Assembly (NCBI GenBank): GCA_041908445.1
Contig: JAYRFK010000090.1
Coordinates: 26,565 to 90,564, forward strand
DNA: 64,000 nucleotides
Reading direction: 5' to 3'
Source of the DNA: JAEUJM01 sp041908445
GTDB taxonomy: Bacteria; Actinomycetota; Acidimicrobiia; Acidimicrobiales; DATDAH01
In this document: positions 14,870-25,525 of the stretch, one piece after another
Layout: each line of letters begins with the position of its first letter
How positions within the stretch are numbered: position 1 is the stretch's first letter
The notes under the pieces: model-generated
What the model was told of the DNA's origin: nothing
The model's input: the letters and a program-made list of their open reading frames with translations, nothing else
The model's database searches: none
Position numbers and translations under genes: made by a program

Positions 14870-17289
14870 CCCCGCTCCACCTCGCTCCCACCCTCGCCCC
14901 CGAGCCCGATGCCGACGCCGGCCTCGGCGCCCTCACCACCGACCTCCCCGGCCTCGACAACCTCGCACTGGAGGCCCTCGACGTCACCGTCGCCGCGTGC
15001 GGCCTGCTCGCGGACACGACGATCGTCCAACGCTTCCGCAACCACCACGAGCGCCCCATCGAGGCGACCTACGTCTTCCCCCTCCCCGCCCGCGCCGCGG
15101 TGGTCTCCTTCACCGCCCGCCTGGGCGATCGGGTCGTCACCGGCGTGCTCGAGGAGCGGGGCGAGGCCCGAGCCGCCTACGACCGGGCGCTCGCCCAGGG
15201 CCGCCGGGCCGCCATCGTCGAGGAGGAGCGGCCCGAGGTGTTCACCTGCCGGGTCGGCAACGTCGGCGCCGGTGAGACCGCCGAGGTGACGCTGGCGCTC
15301 GTCGCGCCGCTCCCCCACGAGGACGGCGCGGTCACCGTCCGGGTGCCCCTGGTGGTGGCGCCGCGCTACGTGCCCGGCACACCGCTCGACGGCGAGTCGG
15401 TGGGCGCGGGCTGGGGTCCCGACACCGACGCGACGCCGGACGGCTCCCGGGTGACGCCGCCGGTGCTGCTGCCGGGCTTCCCCGAGCCCATCGCGCTCTC
15501 GCTCGCCGTCACCGTCGACCCCGCCGGACTGCCCGTGGGCCGACTCGCCTCCTCGCTGCACGCCGTCACCCGCACCGACGCCGACGGCGGCGGGGTCCGC
15601 GTCGAGGTCGCACCGGGCGAGCGGGTCGACCGCGACTTCGTCCTGCGCTACGACCTGACGGTCCCCGACGTGGAGGCTGCGGCCACCGTGAGCCCCGACC
15701 CGGCCGGGCCGGGCCCGGAGCCGGCCGACGCGACGGTCGCCGTCACCGTGGTGGGCCCGCCGCCGGCGGGGGAGGCGTCCCCACGCGACGTCGTCGTGCT
15801 GCTCGACCGGTCGGGGTCGATGGGTGGCTGGAAGATCGTCGCCGCCCGGCGCGCCGCCGGCCGTCTCGTCGACGCCCTCGGCCCCGTCGACCGCTTCGCC
15901 CTGCTGGCCTTCGACCACGAGTGCGAGGCGTTCGGTGACGGCGACCTCGTCGAGGCCACCGACCGCGCCCGCTGGCGGGCCGGCGAGTGGGCGGCCCGTC
16001 TCGACGCCCGGGGCGGCACCGAGCTGCACGATCCGCTCCGGCGCGCCGTCGCCCTGCTCACACGCGCCGCCGAACGACCGGCCGGCGCCGGGCGCGAGCG
16101 CATCGTGGTGCTGGTCACCGACGGCCAGGTCGCCAACGAGGGCCAGCTCGTGGCCACCCTGGCGGGCGCGCCCGTCCGAGTGTTCGCCGTGGGCGTCGAC
16201 CGGGCGGTCAACGCCGGCCTGCTCGATCGCCTGGCCCGCACCACCGGCGGCCGCGCCGACCTGGTGGAGTCCGAGGACCGCCTCGACGAGGTGCTCACCG
16301 GTCTGCGCCGCCGCCTCGCGCCGCCCCTGCTCACCGACGTCACCATCGACGGCCCTGGCATCGTGTCCGACTCCCTGGCCTCGGCCACCGGCCTCGACCT
16401 GCACGAGGGCATCCCCCTCGTCGCCTACGTCCGCCGCTCGACGGAGGCGTCCGGCCCGGTGACGGTGCGGGCCCGCCGCCGGGACGGCTCGACCTGGGCC
16501 CGGGTGCTCGCCCCGACCCCGGGGGCGGCGGCCGCGCGCAGCCTCTGGGGCAAGGCCCGCCTGCGGGACCTCGAGGACCGCTACGAGGCCCACGGCGGCG
16601 ACACCCGACCCATCGTCGACCTCTCGCTCGCCACCGGGGTGCTCTGCCGCTTCACCGCCTTCGTGGCCACCTCGCCCGACGGGCCGCCGGGTGCCGACGG
16701 CGCCCCTCTCTCGGTGGTGCAGCCCGTCTCGTTCCCCTCGGGGTGGGCCCCCGACGCGCTAGGAATCGCGCCGGCGATGGCGGCGCCGCCACCGCCCGCC
16801 ATGGCCTTCGGCCCGGGGACGGACGCCTGCTACTCGGTGGGCCCCGACGAGTTCGCGGCCGGGTTCAGCGCTCCGACGGCGTGGCACCAGCAGGCGCAGG
16901 CGCCGAGCCGACGAAGCCCCAAGATGGCGCGCAAGATGTCCGGCCCTCCGTCGATGGGGCGCACCCGACCGGCGGCACCCGCTCGGCGCGGCCCGTTCTG
17001 GTCCGAGCGCCCGAGCGGAACACCCCCGACCTCGCCGCCTCCGGCCACGGGCGACACGCTGGCCGTTCGCGTCCGCGACCTGCTGCGGGCGCTCGAGCAC
17101 CCCGCCGCCGACCTCGCGGCGCTCGCCGTCAACGCCCACACCCTCGCCGGCGAGGCCCGCACCGCCGGGGACGACCGCCTGGGCCGCGCCCTCGACGACC
17201 TCGCGGTGGTCCTCGACGCCGGCGATGCCGCCGGGGTGGCTGCGGCGTGCGACCGGGTCCGCCGCGGCCTCCTCCCCACCGTGACCTGA
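14866..17289 (+). CDS. VIT and von Willebrand factor A domain protein
   Basis: 807 residues. An N-terminal VIT domain (about 35-165; TTIVQRFRNHHERPIEATYVFPLP, given here as FRNHHERPIEATYVFPLP) is followed by a vWA domain with an intact metal-site motif D314-x-S-x-S (LDRSGSMGG) and LVTDGQVANEG. A C-terminal linker and a helical tail (RVRDLLRALEHPAADLAAL) follow. No signal peptide, so it is probably cytoplasmic. VIT-vWA proteins act as metal-dependent protein-binding scaffolds. An AGGAG lies 8 bases before the ATG, inside the MerR reading frame. Partner proteins are not known; the neighbouring AAA+ protein is a candidate (inference). Confidence 0.85.
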   Translation: MTPLHLAPTLAPEPDADAGLGALTTDLPGLDNLALEALDVTVAACGLLADTTIVQRFRNHHERPIEATYVFPLPARAAVVSFTARLGDRVVTGVLEERGEARAAYDRALAQGRRAAIVEEERPEVFTCRVGNVGAGETAEVTLALVAPLPHEDGAVTVRVPLVVAPRYVPGTPLDGESVGAGWGPDTDATPDGSRVTPPVLLPGFPEPIALSLAVTVDPAGLPVGRLASSLHAVTRTDADGGGVRVEVAPGERVDRDFVLRYDLTVPDVEAAATVSPDPAGPGPEPADATVAVTVVGPPPAGEASPRDVVVLLDRSGSMGGWKIVAARRAAGRLVDALGPVDRFALLAFDHECEAFGDGDLVEATDRARWRAGEWAARLDARGGTELHDPLRRAVALLTRAAERPAGAGRERIVVLVTDGQVANEGQLVATLAGAPVRVFAVGVDRAVNAGLLDRLARTTGGRADLVESEDRLDEVLTGLRRRLAPPLLTDVTIDGPGIVSDSLASATGLDLHEGIPLVAYVRRSTEASGPVTVRARRRDGSTWARVLAPTPGAAAARSLWGKARLRDLEDRYEAHGGDTRPIVDLSLATGVLCRFTAFVATSPDGPPGADGAPLSVVQPVSFPSGWAPDALGIAPAMAAPPPPAMAFGPGTDACYSVGPDEFAAGFSAPTAWHQQAQAPSRRSPKMARKMSGPPSMGRTRPAAPARRGPFWSERPSGTPPTSPPPATGDTLAVRVRDLLRALEHPAADLAALAVNAHTLAGEARTAGDDRLGRALDDLAVVLDAGDAAGVAAACDRVRRGLLPTVT

Positions 17290-17315
17290 TCCGAGGCTCG
17301 ACCCGGCGAACCCGA

Positions 17316-17358
17316 CCGCACGACGTGCGGCGCGATGCGCCGGGTCCGACCCGGCGCA
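17316..17358 (+). terminator. Tandem hairpins after the VIT/vWA gene
   Basis: CCGCAC-GAC-GTGCGG (17316-17330), then the 11-bp dyad TGCGCCGGGTC-C-GACCCGGCGCA (17336-17358). They probably terminate the MerR-VIT operon, separating it from the AAA+ gene. Confidence 0.55.
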
Positions 17359-17425
17359 CGCCCGGGTACGGCGCCAGGCGCGAAGCTGGGACGACGGACA
17401 CGACACCGGTCGGCGGGAGGTTGCG

Positions 17426-19177
<1,752 letters not shown>

Positions 19178-19189
19178 CGCCGGGAGCGG

Positions 19190-21835
19190 TCAGCCGCCCT
19201 CCTCGATGGGGTGCCCGTCCACCGTCACCCCACGGAGCCGGAGCACGCCGTCCTTCGCCAGCTTGACCGCCCCGCGGTAGGGCTTGGCGTTCTTGTCCCG
19301 CAGGAACCGCTGACCGATCGAGAGGAACATCGTGTCGGCGACGTCCGCCTCGCCGGTCTTGGCGACGTGCAGCCCGAAGCCCTCGGCTCGTTCGATGCGG
19401 GAGTCGACCAGCTCCAGGGTGGAGTGCCTGCCCACCTCGACGGCACCGCCGATGCTGTCCCCACACCCGACGATCTCGCACCGGGACACGCGGGCCGTCA
19501 CCTTCCCGAGCGTCGCCGCCGTGCTCCCGATCGCGATGCCGGCCCGGCGGACCGACTCGATCCGGGTGTCGGTCATCTCGAGCCACTCGGCGCGGACCGC
19601 ATCCACGCCCGTCTGCCCGAGCGCCACGAGGTGGGAGTCCTCGATCGTCATCCGCGCGGCGGCGACACCCGAGTAGCAGTCGCGGATCGTGGCGTGCCGC
19701 AGGTGGACCGTGGTCTTCGGCCCGTCCACACCGACGACCGATCCCGCACCCGAGCCCGAGACGTCGCAGTGCTCCAGCAGCAGGTCGCCGGCCACGACCT
19801 GGACGACCGCGCCGTCCTTCTTGCCGCGGCGCACGAGCGCGACGCCCGTGAGCACGCACCCGATGCCGTTGACGACCACGCACGGCTCGTTCTCGGTGGT
19901 CATGAGCACCTCGCCCTCCGCGACGAGGCGAATGCCGTCCTGAGCGATCACGACCGGGCCCTCGTAGCGGCCGGGCCCGATGAGGACCGTGGTGCCGGCG
20001 GTGGCCGAGTGGACGGCGGCGGCGACGGTCTCGTGGTCACCGTCACCGTCCGGCGAGACCCGGACGACCGGCCCCGGTGACCCGGAGGGCGCGACGGCCG
20101 CGTCGTCCCGATCCACCACGGGGGTCGGTGCCGGCTCGGCGGGCGTCGGGCCCGCCGTCGCGTCCGGTGCCGCGCCGGCCGGGGCGGTGACGGACGGCAG
20201 TCCCGCCCGGTCGTCCGGGAGCGTCACCCCCGAGAGCTCCTCGCTGTCGAGCGCCCGCTCGGACGACTGCGTGTCGGGATCGTCGGGGCCGAGCACCCGG
20301 CGACGGCGCTCGGCCACATCGGCGAACAGGGCCTTCGACCCGATCAGGTCGTTCAGCTGGAAGAGCGTCACGGCGAGGTTCGCCGCGGCATCGAGGGTCG
20401 CCGGGTCGTCCGGGCCCAGCACCCGGACACGACCGGTGAGCGCCTCCTCCTCGACGGCGCGCGCGCCGGCGAGGTCGCCCGTCTCGCGGAGCCAGCAGCC
20501 CAGGACGAACTGGGCGGTGAAGCGGCCCGGCGCGTCCGGGCTGGCCGCCCAGCCGTCGACGACCGCCCGCTCGAGGTCGAGTGCCTCGGCGACGTCGCCA
20601 CCCTCGTAGAGCGAGAGGGCGAGGGACTGCTGTGCCTCCAGGTGGTCGGGCGACCCGGCGCCGTGCTGGCGTTCGGCGGTCTCGGCGAGCTCCCGCAGGA
20701 TCGGGACGGCCCGGTCGTACTGCTCGAGCGCCCGGTAGGACACGATCAGGTTGCGCATCGCGGTCAGGGTGTCGGGGTGGGTGTCGCCGAGGGTCCGGCG
20801 GCGGCCCTCGAGCACGCCCTCCTCGAGGGCCTTGGCGCCCTCCACGTCACCCTCCCGGTAGAGGAGGTTGGCGAGCTCGACCTGGGTGTAGAGGGTGTCC
20901 GCGTGCTGGGGTCCGAGGACCCGCCGGCGGTCGTCGAGCAGCGAACGGAGCTCGCCCTCGGCCTCCGTGGCCTCGCCGGTCGCGGCGAGCCACAGCGCGA
21001 CGTTCGACCGTGCCACCAGGGTGTGCGGGTGGTCCTCCCTCAACAGCCGGGCGCGCGCTTCGAGCACGCCTCGCTCGATCTCGATGGCATCGGCGAAGGC
21101 TCCTGCCCGTGCGTGCTCGAGCGCCTCCTGCTCGGCGTCGTTCGCCGCGTCGAGCTCGGCCGCGGTCCCGTCCACGGAGGCCGAGGCCCGCTGGACGTCG
21201 GCCACCGGACCGACCGGGCCCGCGGGCTCGGCGGGGACCTGCTGCGGTGCTGCATCGACCACCTCGCCGGCCGGAGCGGGCGCAGGGGCCGCCGGCGGTG
21301 CGACCACGGTCGACGCCACGCCGGCGGTGTCGACGACGTCGGGGGCGTCGCCGGCGTCGCCCTCGCCGAGCGGCTCGACCACCCGCGAAAGCAGGTCCAC
21401 GAGCACCTTGATCTCGTGGTAGTAGGCCGCCGGGGTGAGCGTGAAGGCCTGCTTCTTGGTCAGGCGCTGGAGCCGCTCGGGCAGGTCCGTGCTCTCGGGC
21501 ATCACCGCGCCGTCGATCGTCACGGGGATCACCGGCTTGCCCGAGGCCAGCGCCGTCGCGACCTCGTAGGCGTGCTTGTCGTCGTCCTTGTGGAGTCGGG
21601 GGTTCCCGCGGGCATCCTCGATGGACGCCCACCGGGGACCCACGATGAGCACGATGACGGCCGCCTGCTCCACGGTGCGGTCGATGGCCTCGTCCCAGTC
21701 CGAGCCGGGATAGAGCGAATCGAGGTCGAAGAACACGCGGTCCTTGCCGAAGACCGGCCACAACTGGTCGTAGATCCGCCCGCTCCAACCGAGGCTGTCG
21801 TCACGGCGATAGCTGATGAAGATGCCGTCGGTCAC
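19190..21835 (-). CDS. TIR-TPR-beta-helix multidomain protein
   Basis: About 881 residues. The N-terminal TIR domain (DGIFISYRRDDSLGWSGRIY) carries the candidate catalytic glutamate E91 in HAYEVATAL, so NAD cleavage is possible. A Pro/Ala linker leads to about six TPR repeats of the kinesin-light-chain type (HPDTLTAMRNLIVSYRAL and similar, about 225-555). The C-terminus (about 640-880) is a right-handed beta-helix with short repeats such as LEHCDVSGSGAGSVVGV. The GTG at 21835 starts directly at the TIR domain; a GTG at 21871 adds 12 residues. It is convergent with the AAA+ gene and divergent from the RiPP-like cluster. It may sense or respond to products of those neighbours. Confidence 0.85.
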   Translation of the reverse strand: MTDGIFISYRRDDSLGWSGRIYDQLWPVFGKDRVFFDLDSLYPGSDWDEAIDRTVEQAAVIVLIVGPRWASIEDARGNPRLHKDDDKHAYEVATALASGKPVIPVTIDGAVMPESTDLPERLQRLTKKQAFTLTPAAYYHEIKVLVDLLSRVVEPLGEGDAGDAPDVVDTAGVASTVVAPPAAPAPAPAGEVVDAAPQQVPAEPAGPVGPVADVQRASASVDGTAAELDAANDAEQEALEHARAGAFADAIEIERGVLEARARLLREDHPHTLVARSNVALWLAATGEATEAEGELRSLLDDRRRVLGPQHADTLYTQVELANLLYREGDVEGAKALEEGVLEGRRRTLGDTHPDTLTAMRNLIVSYRALEQYDRAVPILRELAETAERQHGAGSPDHLEAQQSLALSLYEGGDVAEALDLERAVVDGWAASPDAPGRFTAQFVLGCWLRETGDLAGARAVEEEALTGRVRVLGPDDPATLDAAANLAVTLFQLNDLIGSKALFADVAERRRRVLGPDDPDTQSSERALDSEELSGVTLPDDRAGLPSVTAPAGAAPDATAGPTPAEPAPTPVVDRDDAAVAPSGSPGPVVRVSPDGDGDHETVAAAVHSATAGTTVLIGPGRYEGPVVIAQDGIRLVAEGEVLMTTENEPCVVVNGIGCVLTGVALVRRGKKDGAVVQVVAGDLLLEHCDVSGSGAGSVVGVDGPKTTVHLRHATIRDCYSGVAAARMTIEDSHLVALGQTGVDAVRAEWLEMTDTRIESVRRAGIAIGSTAATLGKVTARVSRCEIVGCGDSIGGAVEVGRHSTLELVDSRIERAEGFGLHVAKTGEADVADTMFLSIGQRFLRDKNAKPYRGAVKLAKDGVLRLRGVTVDGHPIEEGG

Positions 21836-21930
21836 CGGTCCACCATGGTCGAATCGAGGTCGATCGGGCACCGCATTCGTTCCCGCGCTCCCGCCGTGTC
21901 CGTCCCCGAGGTCACGGGGCCGATGGGCCG

Positions 21931-21936
21931 ACGATA
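21931..21936 (-). promoter_or_regulatory. Possible -10 element TATCGT of the TIR-TPR gene
   Basis: TATCGT on the minus strand about 95 bases before the chosen start. No clear -35. Confidence 0.25.
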
Positions 21937-21974
21937 CCGCGATGGACGGACCGTCGCGCTCGGTGCTTTCGGGT

Positions 21975-21980
21975 TAGGAT
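21975..21980 (+). promoter_or_regulatory. -10 element TAGGAT of the RiPP-like cluster
   Basis: TAGGAT, then a leader of about 30 bases with the Shine-Dalgarno sequence GAGGGGGG 7 bases before the precursor ATG. Confidence 0.5.
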
Positions 21981-22016
21981 CCGGCCCACGTCGTTCGTCG
22001 ATGAGGGGGGATCCGC

Positions 22017-22202
22017 ATGACCGACCGCACCACCGACACCGCCGTGTTGGACGCACTCGACCGGGCCGAGGGGCCGTTGTCGGTGTCGAGCGAGCCGGGC
22101 TCGCTCGACGTCAGCATCGAGGGGCGGGTGCAGCGCCTTCGTCTCGAGGGCGGGCTCGATGACGGCTCCTGCAACCCGCCCTGGTCGTCCTGGGACAGCT
22201 GA
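22017..22202 (+). CDS. Candidate RiPP precursor peptide, two C-terminal W-x-S motifs
   Basis: 61 residues, ATG after a strong GAGGGGGG. An acidic leader (about residues 1-45) with a hydrophobic LDVSIEGRVQRLRLEGGL patch is followed by a short core GSCNPPWSSWDS. The core ends with two consecutive aromatic-x-Ser units, W56-S57-S58 and W59-D60-S61, at the very C-terminus, plus C52. Radical SAM enzymes of the cyclophane (triceptide) class link an aromatic ring to the residue two positions on, and FxSxx-COOH peptides have a comparable tail. The radical SAM gene three positions down, the hairpin just after the stop, and the small size support a precursor role. The modification itself is inferred. 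Confidence 0.65.
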   Translation: MTDRTTDTAVLDALDRAEGPLSVSSEPGSLDVSIEGRVQRLRLEGGLDDGSCNPPWSSWDS

Positions 22203-22220
22203 GCACGACGAGTCCCGGCC

Positions 22221-22251
22221 CGAGCGCCCCGGCCCCTGGCCGGGGCGCTCG
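22221..22251 (+). terminator. 14-bp hairpin between precursor and maturation genes
   Basis: CGAGCGCCCCGGCC-CCT-GGCCGGGGCGCTCG, perfect 14-bp stem with a 3-base loop, followed by CCGTTTCC. Such partial terminators commonly give more precursor than enzyme mRNA in RiPP operons. Confidence 0.75.
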
Positions 22252-22268
22252 CCGTTTCCGACCCGACC

Positions 22269-23078
22269 GTGGTGGATCCCGAGCTCATCCTCAACCTCCT
22301 GAGCCCGACGCTCGACGCGTCGATCGTCACCGTGAGCGGTGGCGTCCGCCCGCTCGACGGCACTGACGCCGCCGTGGTCGCCCGCGAGCCGTGGCGGCCC
22401 CTCACTCCGACCGAGGTGGCGACGCTCGTGGCCACCGACCCGGCCCCGTGCGCCCGGTCGGTCTCCGTGCTCGACCTGGGCGAGGAGACCCTCGAGCTCG
22501 GTCGTCGCACCCTGCTCCCCCTGCTCGACCCGGACGCCGGTGCCACCGTCGACCGCAGCGGGTCCCTGCGGGCGTTCCAGTCGGCGGTGCTCAGCCAGTT
22601 GTACGACCGCCACGGCCTCGTGCCCGAGACCGTCGGCGCCGCCGACCTGGTCGTGCAACGACCCGGCCAGGTGTCGACCGCGTTCAACAAGGGCACGGGC
22701 CGCTACATGGGCCTCCACATCGACAGCCACCAGCGACTCGCCCTCGGCGAGCGGGGCGGGGCGATGACCCTGTGCGCGGTGAACCTCGGCCGAGGTGCCC
22801 GCCACCTGCACTACGTGCCCCGCAGCGTGGCCGGGATCGCCGACGACCTCGCCGCTCGGGGCGAGGGCATCCCCGCCTCGGCGCTCGCACTGAAGGACGC
22901 CTTCTTCGCGGCCCGCCCCGACGAACCGGTGCTGCGACTCACGCTGGCGCCGGGCCAGGCCTACCTCTGCGTCACCCAGAACACGATCCACGACGGCGCC
23001 ACCGGCACCCACGCCGACGTGGCCTTCCTCACCATGAGCCGCTTCGCCGACGAACCGCCCCGGCGGGCGGCCGGCTGA
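22269..23078 (+). CDS. Putative Fe(II)-dependent dioxygenase in the RiPP-like cluster
   Basis: 269 residues. A double-stranded-beta-helix metal triad is suggested by HID in YMGLHIDSHQRLALG and a distal histidine in LCVTQNTIHDGATG, separated by a strand-rich region (AMTLCAVNLGRGARHLHYVP). This suits a 2-oxoglutarate-type hydroxylase, perhaps acting on the peptide; I do not recognise a named family. The start is the first of two adjacent GTG codons just after the hairpin, without a ribosome-binding site. The stop is 3 bases before the radical SAM start. Confidence 0.55.
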   Translation: MVDPELILNLLSPTLDASIVTVSGGVRPLDGTDAAVVAREPWRPLTPTEVATLVATDPAPCARSVSVLDLGEETLELGRRTLLPLLDPDAGATVDRSGSLRAFQSAVLSQLYDRHGLVPETVGAADLVVQRPGQVSTAFNKGTGRYMGLHIDSHQRLALGERGGAMTLCAVNLGRGARHLHYVPRSVAGIADDLAARGEGIPASALALKDAFFAARPDEPVLRLTLAPGQAYLCVTQNTIHDGATGTHADVAFLTMSRFADEPPRRAAG

Positions 23079-23081
23079 GCC

Positions 23082-24260
23082 GTGGCCGTGTCCCCGCCGT
23101 CAACGCCGACCCCGTGCGGCCCCCCGCCCGAACGGCTGGGACCGCTGCGCCGGGTCATCCTCCAGTCGACCAGCTACTGCAACATCGACTGCCGCTACTG
23201 CTACCTGCCCGATCGCGACCGCCGGCGGGTGATGCCCGTCGAGGTGGTCGAGGCGGTGGGCGGGCTCCTCGCCCGGTCGAGTGACCTGCTGGCCGAGTCG
23301 GTCGAGGTCCGGTGGCACGCAGGCGAGCCGCTCATGGCGCCGGTCGAGCACTACCGCGAGGCCACCCGGGTCCTGCGCCGGGCGCTCGGCCCGCACACGG
23401 ACATCCGCTTCTCCTTGCAGACCAACGCCACCCCGATCAACGGCGCGTGGTGCGACTTCTTCACCGACGAAGACGTCTCGGTAGGGGTGAGCGTGGATGG
23501 GCCCGCCCTCCTCCATGACGCGCACCGGGTCACGCGGGGTGGCCGGGGCACGTTCGCCCGCACCATGGCGGGGATCGGACACCTGCAGCGCCGAGGCATC
23601 GCCTTCGACGTCATCTCCGTGATCACACCGCTGACCCTGCGCCACGCCGACGAGCACCTCGCCTTCCTGGCCGATCTGCGGCCCCGTTCGGTCGGCATCA
23701 ACCCCGAGGAGACCGAGGGCGACCACCGGTCGTCCCTGTTCGACGGCGGCGCGTTCCTCGACGGGTACCGGTCGTTCCTCCGCCGCCTGCTGGACTTCCA
23801 GGACCGCACCGGCATCCCCGTGCGCCGGCTTGCTTCCATGCGTGCCCAGGTGCTGCGGGCCGAGCTCCCGCTGCGCAACGACCAGATCGAGCCGCTGCTG
23901 ACGCTGTCGGTCGACGTCGACGGCAACCTCTCCTCGCTCTCACCCGAGCTGTTGGGCTGGAAGGCGCCGGCCTACGACGACTTCGTGTTCGGCAACGCCC
24001 TCGCCCCTGACGCCTCCCTGGTGGACTGGTCGGTCGGCTTCCGGCGCCTGGTCGACGACGCCGCGGCGGGCCGGGAGGCGTGCCGGTCGACGTGCGGCTA
24101 CTTCGCCCTCTGCGGCGGCGGCGCCGTGGCCAACAAGTGGACCGAGCACGGCACGGTCACGTCCACCGAGACCGACGCCTGTCGGGCCAACATCCAGGCG
24201 GTGGTGGACGTCGTGCTGACCTCCCTCGAGCGTGAGGCGGCAGCCGCCGGGCCACGATGA
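23082..24260 (+). CDS. Radical SAM/SPASM peptide maturase
   Basis: 392 residues. The radical SAM cluster motif is C33-x3-C37-x2-C40 (CNIDCRYCYLPD). HAGEPL (a GGEPL variant), the SVDGPALLHDAHR motif and a SPASM-like C-terminus (CRSTCGYFALCGGGAVANKW ending in TETDACR) are present. This arrangement resembles cyclophane-forming maturases of the FxsB and GrrM type (family knowledge); the exact subfamily is uncertain. It would bind S-adenosylmethionine and auxiliary clusters and act on the 61-residue peptide. Its stop overlaps the next gene as ATGA. Confidence 0.85.
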   Translation: MAVSPPSTPTPCGPPPERLGPLRRVILQSTSYCNIDCRYCYLPDRDRRRVMPVEVVEAVGGLLARSSDLLAESVEVRWHAGEPLMAPVEHYREATRVLRRALGPHTDIRFSLQTNATPINGAWCDFFTDEDVSVGVSVDGPALLHDAHRVTRGGRGTFARTMAGIGHLQRRGIAFDVISVITPLTLRHADEHLAFLADLRPRSVGINPEETEGDHRSSLFDGGAFLDGYRSFLRRLLDFQDRTGIPVRRLASMRAQVLRAELPLRNDQIEPLLTLSVDVDGNLSSLSPELLGWKAPAYDDFVFGNALAPDASLVDWSVGFRRLVDDAAAGREACRSTCGYFALCGGGAVANKWTEHGTVTSTETDACRANIQAVVDVVLTSLEREAAAAGPR

Positions 24261-25525
24261 GGGGTGCGACCGCGGCCACGACCGCGACCGCCGCCCCGCC
24301 GTCGCGGTGGACGTGGGACCTCGACGCCGTCGCGGACCACCTCGTGCACGGCCACCCCCTGGGCGACGCCACGTTCCGGTCCGGACGGAGCTTCGAGCCG
24401 GATCGCGAGCTCGTGACGGGGCCCGCCGCCTCGGCCCCGTCCTCCCGGTCGTCCCGGTCGTCCCGGTCGTCCGACCGTCCGCCGGAGGCCGACGCCGCGG
24501 TGGAGGCGCTGCGCGCCGCCGTGGCACGCGTGCCCCGGGACGCCGTGCTGTCCCTGTCGGGCGGCTGGGACTCACGCGTCCTGCTGGCGGCGCTGCTCGA
24601 CCTCGGGCGCCCGCCGGCGCTCGTGGTCTCCGGCGCCCGGGGCACGACGGACCGCGAGGTCGCCGAGGCCATCGCGCGCGAGCTCGGACTGGGCCTGCGG
24701 GCCGTCGAGGTCACCGCCGACAGGGTCGCCGCCCTCGCCGGGCCGGTGGCGGCGACCAGTGGCGGGGTGCTCCCCGCCACCAACGCCGCCGGCCTCGCTC
24801 ACCTGCTGGCGCCGGCTGGTGCCCCGACGGACGGCGACCTCCCGCCGGTCCTCCTCGGCGCCGGCGGCGAGCTCGCCCGCACCTACTACGCCGCTCGCGA
24901 TCCCCGAGCGGCCACCCGCCAGGCGGGTCTCGACCGTTCGCACGCCGGCGTGGTCATCGCCGGCCGCCACCCGGTCCCCCTCGACGAGGCCGAGCGCCGG
25001 CTGCTCGCCCCGGGTCTCGCGGAGGCACTCGAGCCCGACGCCGTCACCGTGCGTCGGGACGAGGTGCTCGACCGCCTCCCAGGTGAGACCGCGTTGGAAG
25101 TTGCCGACCAGTTCTTCCTGATGCAGTACGGACGCCGCAAGACGGGAGCGGACGAGGCGGTGGTGAGCGCGGCTCGGGACGTCCACCTTCCGTTCTTCGA
25201 CCCGGACTGGGCGGCGGCCGTGAGCCGACTCGACCGGCGGTGGAAGACGGGCGACCGCTGGCATCGCCACGCCCTCGAACGTCTCCAGCCCGCGCTGCTC
25301 GACGTGCCGGTCCCCCCAGGACCACCCGAGCACTACCTCGACCAGCGGATGTTCCGCTCGGGGCCACTCCTCGACCTCGTCGCCGCGCACGAACGCGACC
25401 TCGACGACCTCGTCGACCCGGTCCTCGTGCGACGGCTCGTGAGCGAGCAGCGCGACCACGGTCGACGGCCCCACGTCACCTTCGCACTGCTCGCGCTGTC
25501 GCAGTGGCGCTCGGTCACGGCGTGA
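24257..25525 (+). CDS. Asparagine-synthase-like ATP-PPi ligase
   Basis: 422 residues. The PP-loop SLSGGWDSR (SGGWDS at 101-106) and the later HLPFFDPDWAAAVSRLD region match the synthetase half of asparagine synthase. The glutaminase domain is missing; instead there is a 75-residue N-terminus with a Ser/Arg run (SSRSSRSSRSS) encoded by a 9-bp tandem repeat. In lasso-peptide and other RiPP pathways such proteins adenylate a carboxylate to form an amide or lactam, so it may act on the peptide carboxylates (D60 or the C-terminus; inference). Coupled on both sides by 4-base overlaps. Confidence 0.8.
   Translation: MRGATAATTATAAPPSRWTWDLDAVADHLVHGHPLGDATFRSGRSFEPDRELVTGPAASAPSSRSSRSSRSSDRPPEADAAVEALRAAVARVPRDAVLSLSGGWDSRVLLAALLDLGRPPALVVSGARGTTDREVAEAIARELGLGLRAVEVTADRVAALAGPVAATSGGVLPATNAAGLAHLLAPAGAPTDGDLPPVLLGAGGELARTYYAARDPRAATRQAGLDRSHAGVVIAGRHPVPLDEAERRLLAPGLAEALEPDAVTVRRDEVLDRLPGETALEVADQFFLMQYGRRKTGADEAVVSAARDVHLPFFDPDWAAAVSRLDRRWKTGDRWHRHALERLQPALLDVPVPPGPPEHYLDQRMFRSGPLLDLVAAHERDLDDLVDPVLVRRLVSEQRDHGRRPHVTFALLALSQWRSVTA
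24446..24472 (+). repeat. Three tandem copies of a 9-bp unit
   Basis: CGGTCGTCC repeated three times inside the asparagine-synthase-like gene, encoding the Ser-Arg-Ser run. Prone to slippage in units of three residues, which keeps the frame. Confidence 0.8.

Noticed and set aside
24257..25525. Full asparagine synthetase
   Set aside because: The N-terminal glutaminase domain with its catalytic Cys2 is absent; only the synthetase half with the PP-loop is present.
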